From Reticulascus tulasneorum (lineage: Eukaryota; Ascomycota; Sordariomycetes; Glomerellales; Reticulascaceae), in the NCBI GenBank assembly GCA_001557505.1, contig LSAX01000005.1, positions 2,542,001-2,606,000 on the forward strand: a DNA stretch of 64,000 nucleotides, in the 5' to 3' direction. The notes beneath the pieces are model-generated. The model was not told where the DNA came from, made no database searches, and saw only the letters and a program-made list of their open reading frames with translations. The position numbers were made by a program, and so were the translations under genes. Shown in pieces: positions 1 through 11,837 of this stretch (positions within the stretch are counted from its first letter, which is position 1; every line of letters starts with the position of its first letter).

Positions 1-883
1 AGGATATGGATTCCGTGACCACGAGAGACCGACGCAGAAGAGAACGAGGCCGGACGCAAGGAAGAAGTACCCAACCCAGTCGAGCTTGGCTAGCTTCTCG
101 CGGGTCGTAAATTGTGTCTGCTTCTCCCGCAAAGGAGGGTTGTAGACGAAGAAGCACAGCATGGCCGCTATCAGGAACCAAACCATCGTCATGTAGTAAT
201 AGTATCTGAAACCATCAGATGCAGGGTCATTCGTGCGGTTGAGAGCGCCACCAACGAGAAGACCAGTGATGCTGCCTAGACTGTTGGAGGCCATGTCAGC
301 TGCTTGACCATACGCTCTCCACCTTCGAGGTAAAACCTCTGATGTGACCGTATGAAGGAGTGGCTGTGTGCCGTAGGCGATGCCAATGACCGAGAAACCA
401 GCAATCGCCATATTCATTGAGCTAGCTCTGGCGACAATCACGGATCCGACAGCACCGAAAAGGGTGAGCCCCACGAGGAACCATTTTCGACCCCAGTAGT
501 CGGCAGCTTGGGAGACGATAGGCCCGAGAACGACAGTCAGGATGGTGATTGGGGCTGAGAACCAGACAGGGTTGCCCGTGTCCCCAAAGTGACCGGCGAT
601 GGTTTGGCCTTGCTGTTACTCAACGGTTATGCAAAGAAGTCTGACGGACCACATTGTAGCAACTCACTGCACCAGCACCCACGAGATTCACGAGCTGAGC
701 AAAGTAAATCAAGCAGACGGCAAAGACAGCAAGAAATGTCTTCGCATGGAGACGTGGGGTTATCTCCTCGTCGGAGCCGGAGCTGACGGCCGCTCCTAGT
801 TTTGTCTTTTCAGATCCAAGAGCTATTGGCTCTGTAAGCAACCCTTCGGTCCGACTTGTAGGAAGATCTGTCGCGGCCATCAT
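1..883 (-). CDS. TRI12-type MFS efflux pump, N-terminal part (cut by window edge)
   Basis: Major facilitator of the fungal trichothecene efflux pump (TRI12)/siderophore transporter group, expected in the plasma membrane as a drug:H+ antiporter. Exon 1 is 883-668 (72 codons, ATG at 883) and ends in the first membrane helix, LAVFAVCLIYFAQLVNLVGAGA in outline. The intron is 667-613 (GTGAGT..CAG). Exon 2 runs from 612 off the left edge without a stop. It includes the loop DYWGRKW, typical of MFS helices 2-3, and a stretch around RYYYYMTMVW followed by NPPLREKQ, which I recognise from TRI12-like pumps. The N-terminal 45 residues are hydrophilic. The C-terminal half lies outside the window, so intactness cannot be judged. 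The substrate is unknown, and nothing nearby marks a trichothecene cluster. Confidence 0.85.
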
Positions 884-1720
884 GGCTCATATACATAGAA
901 AACGATGAGCGATGAGAACAGACGTAAGGATGAAGAGTAAGTACTGACGCACATGGTCTCATCAAGTAAGCAGAGCTCTGCAGGAAGAGACTCGGCTAGT
1001 AATGACTACAGTAGCTGCAGCCAACGAACACTGGATTCTATCCCTTTGCAAATCCGACACCGGCAACAAAAGAGACCCTGAACTCGCATGGGAAGAACTG
1101 TCCCGTGCTACATAACTTCATCGGTCTTTTGTTGGAGAAGTGCGGCAAGGAAGGGATTAGAGTTACACAAAGCGAGGTATTAGCGTACCGACATGCATGG
1201 AAACGACGCTGGCGGGCCAGTCAATTTCAAGAACCAAACCACCGGCCCGCTCCTGAGCCGCTGCTCGGCAGATGCAGTCGAGACGTTTATTGATACGTAC
1301 ATCCGGACCAGTAGTAGCCACGTACCATTAGATAGCTGGTGCTACTCATGCAATGCCTGGCGAACATCATGTACAGGCTCGAATGGGCGATTAGCAGTGA
1401 TTCTTCTGTCGGGCAAATCAATGGCGCTAGTGAGCATCTTGGAAAAGGCTTGGATGAATACGAGCCTTACCAGCCCTGGATCACGGATGTCTTAGCTAGC
1501 AGATCCTTGCCTACCAAAGCCTCTTACTCCTTACACGGACTTCACCCAGCAGGATGGCCCCGCACCAAAGTTTAATTGAACTATGCATCAAGTGCTCCCC
1601 AGAGAGACACACATTTGTGCTCATCTCATTCAAACTCTGTTCACCTTCGTCCACCTCTACTTGAAGAGAGTTAGTCATTGCTAGTCCACTCACCTTGCGA
1701 CATAGCTCCGAATCTTCAAG
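884..1720. other. intergenic, shared upstream region of the pump and FAD monooxygenase
   Basis: The two flanking genes diverge from here. Short open frames around 1105-1575 have no recognisable motif and no consistent splice structure. I see no repeat or RNA gene. Confidence 0.5.
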
Positions 1721-3257
1721 ATGCTCGAAGTAATCATAGTTGGCGCAGGCATAGCCGGCCTCTCTGCCGGCCTCGCTCTCCGTCGAGCGGGCCACACGGT
1801 GCACATTTATGAGCGCTCGAGCATGAACAACGAAGTTGGCGCTGCCATCAATGTTCCACCAAATGCTATCCGCTTCTTGATCCCCTGGGGTCTTGACCCC
1901 GTTCGATGCCGCTTCGTGAAATCACGGGGCATGACGTATATAGACCCAATAACCATGGATGTTACGATGGATATGTCGCATGACGACTGGCCAGCCCGTT
2001 TTGGCGACCATTATCTTTGGTATGCCCACCGTGTCGATCTTCACGAATCCTTGAAGACTATAGCTACCGATATTAAGGGGTCAGGAGTTCCAGTGAAGAT
2101 CCATCTCAGATCGGATGTTGTGGGATATGTACGTGCAATATAGCGCCATTGAATTTGTTGAATAATTCTCACGCCTTGAAGGATGCAGACACTCCGTCAA
2201 TTACACTCCGAGACGGGAAAGTTATTCGAGCTGATCTTGTTGTCGGTGCTGACGGCGTGCACTCCGCTGCTTCTGAAATTGTCCTCGGTCACAAGAACAA
2301 ACCTGTTTCACCGAGTTACTACAACTGGTGTTATCGATTCCTCATTCCAGCTACTCTGCTGGAAGAGGATGTTGAGACTCGATTCTGGAACGTCGACGGC
2401 GACGGAAGATTTCGTCTCTTCCCCCACAATGAGACAAACAGGAGACTCGTTTCTTATCCCTGCAGAGAGTAAGCTGGCTAGTTTTAGGTTCGGGCTCTAA
2501 TGCTGACAGAATAGCAATACGGTCCACAACTTTATTGGCATCTTTTTGGACGAGAGTCTGACCTCGGATACCGGAGATGCGAGAGAAGGCGAGCCCATCC
2601 AAATTCCGATTTCTTTTCCGCTTCTAATGGATACCTAGACTACCAGGCAAGCGTGGATAAATCTATTGTCCTTGAGAAGTTCTCGGACTTCCATCCAAGC
2701 CTGCTGGCCATCATCAAGTAGGTCCCTAGCTCCGGGTAGCCGAGCTCGGCTGGCTAGAATCGATGACTGTGTCTGACCTTCTAATGCTGTACAGTAAGGC
2801 AACAGAGATCAAGAGGTGGCCGCTTCTTTACCGACCACCAATTTCCACGTGGCGGAAGGGGAAACTGGTACTGATCGGTGATGCAGCGCATCCCATGCTT
2901 CCACGTTTGTCTTTCGCACTCTGTGGACTAGATCAAGTGCTGACCAATGTAGATCAGGGGCAAGGGGGTGCTCAAGGCCTTGAAGATGGTGTTGTTCTCG
3001 GCATAGTTCTGTGCGGCGCGGTGACACCAAACGAGATTGTGGAGCGATTGGCTCTGTACGAGAAGATTCGTCGGAATAGGGCGAGTGCTATCCAGATCCT
3101 TAGTAACGTAGGCCAAGACCAGTCGCACCTGGTACGCGAGGAGTTGGTCCAGTATTTAGCAGACGAAGACATACCCAGTAAGATTCTCCCCGCACCAAAG
3201 CCCGATGATAAAGCTGAGTGTGAGTCCAGCAAATCCAGCGGAGAACCTGCGCCATAA
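1721..3257 (+). CDS. FAD-dependent monooxygenase, salicylate hydroxylase-like
   Basis: Flavoprotein aromatic hydroxylase family (class A), using NAD(P)H and O2, about 409 residues. Exons: 1721-2128, 2182-2468, 2515-2555, 2639-2717, 2795-2904 and 2953-3257; the sum is 1,230 nt and stays in frame. Visible motifs: the dinucleotide-binding [10 protein letters not shown] near residue 8, the GADGVHS (DG) motif mid-protein, and the FAD-ribityl GDAAHPMLP motif, whose histidine-glutamine continuation is joined exactly across the last intron. The intron at 2556-2638 has a weak GTCTGA donor. It is inferred because both unspliced frames fail and because splicing joins DE to NYQASVD in a family-like way. 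The alternative is a damaged exon. Start chosen at the ATG just before the FAD fold. The substrate cannot be read from sequence. Confidence 0.88.
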
Positions 3258-3953
3258 TTGCAGCTACGATGTAGTCAAAGCAACAATGGAAGTGATGAGG
3301 GAGTTCGACTCGTCGTTTGAGCCGCCATCTGGGTTCTTTGCCGCAAATGATCCTTGTTTGGCTGCGCCTCCAATCAATGGACATTGAAAGAGACAACCGA
3401 GCACATGAATAGAAACTACATGGCTTGTTACTGACGTCAAACCGTATGGGGATCTTCGACGAGGCATTCCACTCACGTGTTCGAGTTGCGTTACGCTACG
3501 AGCTGCTGACGTCTAAAAGCCAGAAAACCATCTGTCGCAACGTTTTCGCGATGATTGAGGATGAGGATGATGAATGAGCAACGAGCCAGCTGTTGCAGTA
3601 AGCCATGCATAAGAGAGGTCCTCGGAGTTTAAGACCGCAGATATTGTATGAGGGGTAAAGCCACGCATGAGAGATTTGGTTTCAGAGATGTTATCTATGG
3701 AAGAGATTGAAAGTATGTTGTGTATTATAAAGTTCTATTTCAACGTGCCAACTGTTTCCGGCCTGGTAAAGGATGAGGTGTTGAATCCTAGTGACCTCGA
3801 TGCTATGTACTGGAACATATATGTTATTGACGGTCTGCTTTCAACCTGGCGACGGTCACGATTCGAGATGAAGCCCGGAATATATCAGCAGCCATAAAGA
3901 CATTCTACTGATAGCCTCCGTAGCAGCAGCCCATGCTACTGACCCGAGAAAGT
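3258..3953. other. intergenic between convergent genes
   Basis: Lies between the tail-to-tail FAD and HET genes. A 76-codon open frame at 3667-3897 (+) has no recognised motif or homologous context. Nothing else is supportable here. Confidence 0.45.
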
Positions 3954-5675
3954 TCAATATGGAAATCTAGGCAGCGTGGGACGCTGAATGTCTTGCATCT
4001 GAACGTCAACAACCAACATCATCACCCCCATAACCTCCTCGGGGGTAATCTTCACAATCACGCGCTCTTTATCACTTATATCCCCAGCTGCCCAACATCC
4101 TTCGACCCGGTCAGTCCCTGGTTTCATGCTCAAGAATATCGATTCATAGTCGGGCACCACAACAGCGCGAGGCACCCCGTGACTGGGGTTGTTATTGCAA
4201 TGCTCGTCGTAGGCCACCGCCGTAAGCGATGTAAACTTCTTCTGTAAAACATTCATATGCAACTCGTCTTTGAATGCCTGAAGCAGCCGACGAGCCTCGG
4301 ACACTGGCTGTTGCGTGAACGGAATGTCGGTATCTCTGATGACTCGGCACTCGGTCGGTCGGATAACCACGAGAAAATTCTTTGCGTATGTGTCGTTACT
4401 GAAGCCTCGGATATCGAGAGCCGCTATATTACATGGTCTGTAAATGGTCATTTGAGATTTGTTCCAGTGCTGCTCTGGGTAGACATTATAAATTGAATAG
4501 CCGAGGGGCATCTCCCGGATGTAGAAACCATAGCGCCGGTCTTTTTGAGACTGAAGAAGTGTTTCCTCTCGAATATAGATCTTCTGGCTCACCGCTTTCT
4601 TAGTAAGGTCATAGGGAACTTGGATAATGGACTCAGAGTAACGAGAATGCAAGACTCTCGAGAATACACCGTTCGAAAACTGTCGTAAACGAATCGCCAG
4701 AGGGCCGCTGAATTGGCGAGTAATGGAGCAGTTAAGAAGACCCAATACTGTCCCTAGTTCATGGAGCGGGTGCGGATATTCAGGATTGACTATCGGTAGT
4801 TGAATGTGGAGTCCTTGATTCGTCATTGTCCATGGCATGGTTTCCTCTGTCGGATCCCGAAAATACGGCACAATATCGGAGCAGAGGACGAAAGCATCGG
4901 CGCCACGCGCCAGAGGGCCGCAAGTTTCCATTGGTGCTAGAGATTTATACCAGCAGAGAATCGAATGGTCGTCTGTTGACGCCAAGATGGCTTCTTGGAG
5001 TCTGGTGAAAGCCTTGTCGCCTTCTCCGTAGAGCAGTGGCATGTTCACGCCGAATATTCCCAGAAGACAATATGCCATATCCTCGGCTCGGGTAGTCACC
5101 CGGCGTGCAGCCCATCCCATCCTCTGAGCCACCGTAGCTGAATCCAGCGGCTGTTTGTTGACAAGTATTTCCTGGCTGATGTTGGTTATTGTGGCCAATT
5201 CCTTTGCAAAGGCCAGTTTCGTTCCCAAAAATATCCATTCCATGTTGAAAAATGACACTCGAGCTGGGGCAACGAGTTCTTGAAGCGTCCAGCCCCGTTT
5301 AAACCACCGACTTCCCAAGAACTCGGAAGCGAGGTCCGCAATACCGACTGTGAGTCTGACGTCGGAAAGGAATACATAGCAAAGACTCGCCCCTTCATAC
5401 CACTTGAACATCGAGTTAATAGCCTCCGAGAGTTCGGCGCTGCTGCTTTTATCAATGCAGCAAGTATCGACCCATCCGTAGCGATAGCCATCTTTTGCCG
5501 CTAGAGCGCAGAAGGCAGTGATCTTCTGGAACCCTTTCGTGGTCGAAACATCTGAGTTTTGCCATTCGCTTAGGGAGACCTCTTCGTCTCCCCAGGTATG
5601 TGACAGGATGGCATAGTCCTGTGGAGGGGTGATGAAGTCCTGAATTTTCAGGGTCTCGGTGTTGAGCAATCGCAT
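3954..5675 (-). CDS. HET-domain (heterokaryon incompatibility) protein
   Basis: Single-exon protein of 573 residues. The start is the ATG at 5675 giving MRLLNTETL, the usual opening of HET-E/HET-D-like proteins; the open frame extends 10 codons upstream but only to a non-ATG codon. HET signatures: YAILSHTWGDEEVS (about residues 28-40), GYRYGWVDTCCIDK (70-85), WFKRGWTLQELVAP (about 134-147) and the closing segment ATRAEDMAYCLLGIF-like followed by MPLLYGEG. The C-terminal 330 residues show no NACHT, WD40 or other known repeat. In fungi, HET domains act in allorecognition and trigger cell death when activated. This solitary form has no attached sensor that I can identify. It lies 6 kb from the kinase island. 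Confidence 0.93.
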   Translation of the reverse strand: MRLLNTETLKIQDFITPPQDYAILSHTWGDEEVSLSEWQNSDVSTTKGFQKITAFCALAAKDGYRYGWVDTCCIDKSSSAELSEAINSMFKWYEGASLCYVFLSDVRLTVGIADLASEFLGSRWFKRGWTLQELVAPARVSFFNMEWIFLGTKLAFAKELATITNISQEILVNKQPLDSATVAQRMGWAARRVTTRAEDMAYCLLGIFGVNMPLLYGEGDKAFTRLQEAILASTDDHSILCWYKSLAPMETCGPLARGADAFVLCSDIVPYFRDPTEETMPWTMTNQGLHIQLPIVNPEYPHPLHELGTVLGLLNCSITRQFSGPLAIRLRQFSNGVFSRVLHSRYSESIIQVPYDLTKKAVSQKIYIREETLLQSQKDRRYGFYIREMPLGYSIYNVYPEQHWNKSQMTIYRPCNIAALDIRGFSNDTYAKNFLVVIRPTECRVIRDTDIPFTQQPVSEARRLLQAFKDELHMNVLQKKFTSLTAVAYDEHCNNNPSHGVPRAVVVPDYESIFLSMKPGTDRVEGCWAAGDISDKERVIVKITPEEVMGVMMLVVDVQMQDIQRPTLPRFPY

Positions 5676-6429
5676 CCGATACGTTACCGGCTCGACTCCG
5701 GTCAACTTGAATCTACGGCGTAAGAATTATAATGATCTCATTTGAGGACTCTTGGTCAAGGAAACAAAGGCGGTAGTTATGTATGGTCTCCTCAGTAGTC
5801 CGTAGACTAAGAGCAGGCCCAGCTGATCACGTGTCAAACGCCCCATACGCCACGATTTTGTCGAGGGTGTGCTGCTGGTATGAGGAAATGCCGAAGCTTA
5901 AGCGGTTGGGATGAGAAGCAACCGAGGATGCACGTTCTTAGATGGGGGTTCAGTTGCCATTCATAAACCGGCGCTAGCTAAGAGAAGACTACTGTGCACA
6001 CGATTCATGTTTCTCAACGTAGGATGAAAACATCAAGAAAAGGAGAAACCTTGGGTGTCTGTGCAACACTGACGCAGCAGTCAGTTGTGACACGTATGTA
6101 GAATTCCATCGGCTGCCGCAAGGCACAACCAATACCACTTCCGTCTTTCTCTTGCGCTCCTTGACTGTCAAAGTCCGGGTAGCTGCTTTTTGGTGTTCTC
6201 TAAACTCGCCGTGCATGTTTATCAAGCGTAGCCGGCTAATGATGGCTAATAATCGTAAGTGGCCTTCGGTCACTCGATTTTCTCGTGCCTCAACCCCTAA
6301 CCCGTTCGAAACCGTAGTGCCACGATATCTTTCCTCAGTCTCTCCGTAATGGGTACTATAGAGACGGGGTCGACCGCTCGTCTGAACTCTTGAACACCTC
6401 AATCGCCTACATCACCTGAAAGGCGCCGC
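5676..6429. other. intergenic upstream of the HET gene
   Basis: No convincing coding sequence. The long frame at 5989-6402 (-) opens only at a non-ATG codon and has no motif. Probably HET promoter plus MYND-gene 3' region. Confidence 0.5.
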
Positions 6430-7773
6430 CTAATCTTCATCGCTACTCCACTTGTCAGAGTGGCAAGCATCATATTCTGCTTCCTTTGCCATCATATTAG
6501 CATAAACATCCTTATTCTCCAGAAAATGTCGCTCAGAGGGCCGCTCAAACCAGGGACCTAAGTACGAGGCGTTTTCGACCGCGTAATCAAAATATCCCCA
6601 CATCCGGTTCACGCTCATATCCGCCAGCATCTCCTCCGCCGTCCTGCGCAAGCCAGCCTCCAGCTTGAGCGCCTCAAACTCCATCATGCCCTTAATCTCG
6701 ACCTCTATTTCCCGAGCCGTGCACACACGTGCGTCGTTCAGCATGTCCAGGACACCTTCCGTCTCCCAAAATGCGGCGTACGAGTACTGCATCGCGAGTG
6801 CCATTTCTTCCCAGGAGCCGATAGAGTAGGATTCGGGCCTGTTGGAGAGTGCTTTGTCTGGCTCAAAAAGGTGGAACATGAAGTTGTTGTTGGCTTCGAC
6901 TAGTATTGAGCCGACCTGAGGAATCTGGTTCAGGAGCGTCGCCTCTATTTTGGAAATGGAGTCGGGGGATTCTTTTTGGAGCTTGGCGGAGAGTGGACTG
7001 CGGACCACGGCCAGCTCGAACATCTCCCAAATATCGAATGGGAGGCGGCGTGAGGCGAGGATCTTACGGGCGATCTTCAGGTTGCGAATGTCAACGAGCA
7101 GCTTCAGCTTCAGCAGCAGAACTGCAACAACATGGTTCAATGCCGGAAACTCGCCGAAAAAATTGGGATCCTCAAGGAAATTAGCGCCGCGTATGTTGAG
7201 GTGCGGCAAGGCCATGTCGTCCAGGTCGTACCGACCGCCATGATTGTAGGTCGCCCACCACTTCACGAAATCATAGCACTCCTGGTCGAGGTCCAGTCGC
7301 AGCATCATGGCCGGCACGATGTGCCGCAGCCCCATGTTATCGCCCCGACATAGTCTCAACATATCCTGCATGTGCTCGAGGGCCTCGTGGACACCGTCCA
7401 ACGTGCCCAGTTGAAGCAGATGCGTCCCTGCCAGCGCGAAACGCGCACGCATGTAATCGCGCGTGCTGCTGATGAGCCAAAAGCGGCCGACTTCAGTCTC
7501 AAAGGCGTTGGCTGGGGTCATGGAGTCCGGCGTGGCATTGCGGATGCGGTCGTCTTCTTCGGCAAGTTTGGCCCGTGCTTTCTTGACCTTGTTGCAGGCA
7601 GATTTGTGCTGGGGACGGTGAGTGACCTGGTGTTCGCGGCTGCAATAGCGGACCGCGAGACAGCCGGTGCATCGGCGGAGCTTAAGGCCTGTTGCTGAGC
7701 ATTGCGGACAGCGATGGCGCATGGGCCCGACTGGGCCTTTATATGTGCTCGCGTTGTTCGAGATGTTGGCCAT
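6430..7773 (-). CDS. MYND-type zinc finger protein
   Basis: Single-exon protein of 447 residues starting MANISNNAST at the ATG at 7773. The frame continues 14 codons upstream but without an ATG. Residues about 19-60 form a MYND finger: CPQCSATG, then RRCTGC, then VRYCSREHQVTHRPQHKSAC, which supplies the Cys/His ligands. It is followed by a basic KKARAKLAEE linker. The rest is helical, with the segments GRFWLISSTRDYMRARF and ECYDFVKWWATYNHGG that recur in fungal MYND proteins of unknown role. MYND fingers bind proline-rich partner peptides. No SET domain is present, so it is not predicted to be a methyltransferase. The acidic C-terminus ends in KWSSDED. Confidence 0.85.
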   Translation of the reverse strand: MANISNNASTYKGPVGPMRHRCPQCSATGLKLRRCTGCLAVRYCSREHQVTHRPQHKSACNKVKKARAKLAEEDDRIRNATPDSMTPANAFETEVGRFWLISSTRDYMRARFALAGTHLLQLGTLDGVHEALEHMQDMLRLCRGDNMGLRHIVPAMMLRLDLDQECYDFVKWWATYNHGGRYDLDDMALPHLNIRGANFLEDPNFFGEFPALNHVVAVLLLKLKLLVDIRNLKIARKILASRRLPFDIWEMFELAVVRSPLSAKLQKESPDSISKIEATLLNQIPQVGSILVEANNNFMFHLFEPDKALSNRPESYSIGSWEEMALAMQYSYAAFWETEGVLDMLNDARVCTAREIEVEIKGMMEFEALKLEAGLRRTAEEMLADMSVNRMWGYFDYAVENASYLGPWFERPSERHFLENKDVYANMMAKEAEYDACHSDKWSSDED

Positions 7774-9975
7774 GCTGTCTGCCGCAAAATTCCTTGGGAA
7801 GTATAGAGGCGTCACGTCGCTCTGGAATCCGACATGGTTATGAAAATGGACGGTTTAGTATAAGGGCTTAAGGAAAGAAAGAAAGAATGTCGTAGAAATG
7901 GCGGTAAGTGATTGCCACCTTCACATGGGCAAGTGGGCCAAGGATTAGGTGACCAGCGGTCCCCTATCAAAACACTGGCATAACCTCAAAGAGAAAACTG
8001 CTACCTATTAGACAAGAATATATACCAAAATCACAAAAGACGTCAGAGTATAATGGAAAGAAACAGAAAAGGAACTGGACAGTAAATGGCCAAGAATGGG
8101 ACGAGGCATACTAGCAAAATTCAGTACAGTCAGTCTGCTTTCAAGTTTGGTGGTGTAATTAGTTGCACTTGCCCTGGGTGCCTGGCAGTGCCTGACGTAC
8201 CTTAGGCGAGACGCCGGAAGACAGAGCGGAAGCCTCGCTGGGGTTGGATGGCGGCAAATATTCGGGGAAACGCTACAAGGCCCCGGCCGATAGTATTTCC
8301 AGAAAGGTATGCAGCCAATGGCCTGGCCAAAGCGCTATTCATGGGCTCAGCTGCTGGCCCTGGATGGAGTTCTTTACAGGGCGTAATTCGCATTATTTCT
8401 TTTATAACCAAATCAAAGTCTGTGAAACTGGGCCCCTGCTCAGGCTGGCTCAGCTCAGACTGTCGGAGCAAATGCTTGCTCATGGCTAAGGAGGAGGGAA
8501 ACGAGATTCTGGATATGAGCTTCGAGGTCATATTCGACTGCGATCAGAACTGGCTATGTAACACTTAGTCCGACTTACCGGGTGTGGTATTAGCAGTATC
8601 AGGTAAGTACAATAGGCCACTCGACATTTTACTCCAGATAGAGCCATTAGTCAAACCCGGCTCGCCTTCCAGCAGACCCCTATCATGTCAGAAAACAACA
8701 ACAGACGTCCTGCGAAGTAGAATGATCGAAATGGGGTTCAGGGTCTCGCCGCTTCCAGACAAGCCCCGCACTACCAGGATAATCACGCAGACTAACGACT
8801 TTCCGCTACGGACGTATCGCTAGCTGCAAGGTACCAGGCACCGACAGAAGCGAGAGACCGTGTCAGCTTTTATCAGCCTCAAGCAAATAGCTTCCCCGAC
8901 GGTACGGAAGCGCCTTGCTAGTCCGATGGGACCTTGCCTGGTTGGGCGATCGGTAGTCAATAGCCACGCTTCCCAAGCAGTAGATCTGCCGCCATGCTCA
9001 GATGTGCAAATTGCCATCCCCACCCTCGTGCCGGCACTCGCCACGATTGATCCGAATGTTTTGCCATGAGCACCATGCTGGCCGTGCGACGTCCATGTGG
9101 GAGCTGACGACTAGCCAAAATTTTGACGATGGCATGACTGCACTGAGCCACTACTGGTCTAGTGTGTACCTTACCCCTAAATTCCACTGCTATTTCCCAA
9201 TGCGCTGTTCCCAATGCGCTGCTCTAAATCCAAATGTGGAACTAGGGGTCTAATCGACCCATATCTAGATACCACCTGTTTCGCATCTTTCTTTTCCAAT
9301 GGGCCATGCCAGGTACTACGCACCGTCGTCGCGAGTTAGGAAGATCGGATTGAGGACTGTCTTGACGGGATCGTGAGAAGGAAAAGAGCGCCATATGTGG
9401 TTTGGGCCCAGCGCCTTAAATGGATGGACGTCTTTGTGTGCGGCAGCACTACACGATCATCGCTTCTTCATCTAATAGGCTCACTGCTCTGATTTTCAAG
9501 ATCAGTGAGAAAAAAGGGACCACACGTGTGATGGGCTAGCTGTCTGCATTGCTCATGGCGGTGTGGCGTAGACGGCGTTTTCGAGCGGACTCTAGCCAGC
9601 ATAGCGCGCGCTAGCTCTCAGCTGTGACAATGGCGACAACACCGGATATTACCATTAACACTATGGAAAAGCCATTTTGATCTTGACAGGATTAGCACCA
9701 TCCTAGACATGAGATCTCATGTATATTACTTCCCCCGTCGATCCCCCAGTCTTCGTGCGCCGAAACTGGCTGCTCAACCACGTTAGATCGACACTCTCAC
9801 CTACGGCCGGTCTCGACTGTCTGTTTGGCCATGCCATCGTGCGGAATTTGACTTTTGGCAGACCATAGTCGCCATCCACTCGTTAACAATTCTCTAGTTT
9901 AAGCTGCCACGTTTGAGCAGGATTTTGTCGATCGTTTCCGAACTCCTGCGTTTACTCCCGTTCACTACCTGAAGT
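7774..9975. other. 2.2 kb gene-poor interval
   Basis: Several overlapping open frames cover 8200-9250 on both strands. The best is a 109-codon ATG frame at 8531-8202 (-) without recognised motifs. No splice-consistent gene emerges. The stretch 9640-9975 probably holds the promoter of the DUF1996 gene. I see no repeats, tRNA or transposase motifs. Confidence 0.45.
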
Positions 9976-11566
9976 ATGCGTCCCTCAACATTCGGATTAT
10001 GGGCCCTGGTCGCCGGCCCAGCAACCGCCTTCTGGCGCTTGACATGCGATCATCCTCTCGCTCTCGAGCGTATCGATCCCATCGTCAACCCGGGGAAGGT
10101 GTCGGGTCACCTTCATACCATTGTTGGCGGCTCCAACTTCAATGCCACCATGACGCATGAAGATGCCCTGGCTTCGCCTTGCTCCACATGCAAGATCAAA
10201 CAAGATCTTTCCAACTACTGGTGCGTTTTATGGCTACTTTTGTATTCACTGAGCTAAACTTCGAATCTTTAGGACGCCAGCGCTTTTCTACCAAAGCCAA
10301 GAGGGTGACTTTGTGCCTGTGCCGCAGATGGGAGGAATGACTATATACTATTTGTAAGAAGCTCTATTACATCGCATGTGACTTCCCGCTTACACGTAGA
10401 TTAGGCAACGTAACGGCACCAACCCACCAACCAACGTTCTGGTGAGGTCACTTCCTCAATGAAACAGTGCGCTCGCTAATTATTAGGCCTTTCCACCGGG
10501 TTTCCGGATGCTCGCGGGAAACCCGTTCCTCCGCAACTACACAAGTACCCCCGAGCAGCAAGCCATTAGCTGGACCTGCCTAGGCGGCAAGGGTGGCGCC
10601 CCGCGGACGAGCGAGATCCCTGACATGAACTGCCCTGGCGGACTCCGCGGCCAAGTTTTCTTCCCGTCATGCTGGGATGGTGTCAACCTGGATAGCCGAG
10701 ACCACAAGTCCCATATGGCGTATCCTTCGCAAGTAAACGACGGCGTCTGCCCTCCCAGTCACCCCAAGCGATTGGTCTCTATCTTTTTCGAGGTGATGTG
10801 GGCAACCTACAAGTTCAAGGACCAGTGGTATGGCCCGGAGCATCCATTCGTCTTGGCACAAGGGTTGGTCACTTCAATCATCTGGCATAGGACGCGGCTG
10901 ACATTTTCAAGTGACCCCACAGGCTATGGTTTCCACGGTGACTTTTTGAACGGATGGGACGTGCCATTGCTTCAGAGGGCCGTGAACGAGTGCACCGACA
11001 TGAGTGGTGAGATGGCCGACTGCCCGCTCTTCGAGTATTTTGACGACGTCACTCGCCAAGACTGCTACTTGCCCGAAATGGTCAATGAGCAAACGTCGGG
11101 CGTACTGTCCGCTCTCCCGGGCTGCAACCCTGTGCAAAATGGCCCGGCTGTGGCGACCTCACGATCTGGATGCGGAGCGACTACCGCCCTTGGCCCTCCC
11201 AAGTACCCGTACACGGATCTGACCGCGGCAGGGTGGGCGTACGTTGGCTGCGGAAAGGACTCCACCCCCCGGACGCTGCCGTACGCGTGGAGGAATAACA
11301 CATACACCACCACGACAATGACAAACGAGGGCTGTGTGGCGGGGTGTGCCTCGAAGGGATACACTTATGCTGGCACTGAGTACGGAAGCGAATGCTGGTG
11401 TGGGAACTCGGTTGCGCCTGCAGTCGCGGCAATTCCAGGGATCATGGGTAGTTGCAACACACCGTGCAAAGGCGACGCCGACCAGATCTGCGGGGGTGGG
11501 AAGAGGCTCAGCCTGTACAAGAAGTGCAGCGCTGGAGAGTTGTGTTATAATGTTCAGCTTCCGTAG
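9976..11566 (+). CDS. secreted DUF1996 protein with C-terminal WSC domain
   Basis: Extracellular or wall-associated protein of about 464 residues. Exons: 9976-10220, 10273-10353, 10405-10441, 10487-10863 and 10912-11566 (1,395 nt, in frame). The first 20 residues are a signal peptide. DUF1996 follows, with the family hallmark GKVSGHLHTIVGGSNF near residue 40, then GGMTIYYL, PPGFRMLAG and CPGGLRGQVFFPSCWDG. The intron at 10864-10911 is 48 bases and stop-free, so an unspliced reading inserts 16 spurious residues between FVLAQG and DPTGYGFHGDF. The last about 100 residues are a WSC domain with spaced cysteines (YVGCGKD.., NEGCVAGCASKGYTYAG, GSECWCGN, CNTPCKGDADQICGGG), a carbohydrate-binding fold. 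There is no GPI or membrane anchor at the end. The catalytic role of DUF1996 is not established. Confidence 0.9.
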
Positions 11567-11837
11567 GTTGGGAGACGTAGTAGACTGTGCATTGGGGAAG
11601 GTTTTCAGGCGTAAGGAGCCCAGGTTGTGTGGCCTTATTAGGAGGCCTTTAGACATAGAACGGCGGGCGGCGTTGTCATGACTGAAAGTCTGGTGATATC
11701 TTTCTCTACTTCTCTAGATTCCCTTTTATGATAAACCATTTTAGTCTATTCACCAAGACACATTTTGCTCCTGACGTTACTCCGCGTGAGGCTAGGCATT
11801 TGGCACAGGCAACCAGTACATTCTCAGGAAAGTATAT

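Noticed and set aside
1105..1575. frames near 1.1-1.6 kb as a duplicate of the FAD monooxygenase
   Set aside because: Only about 11 residues (LHNFIGLLLEK) resemble the gene. Flanking residues do not align, so it is treated as chance.
5989..6402. 137-codon - strand frame
   Set aside because: It opens at a non-ATG codon, has no domain, and has no splice-consistent neighbours.
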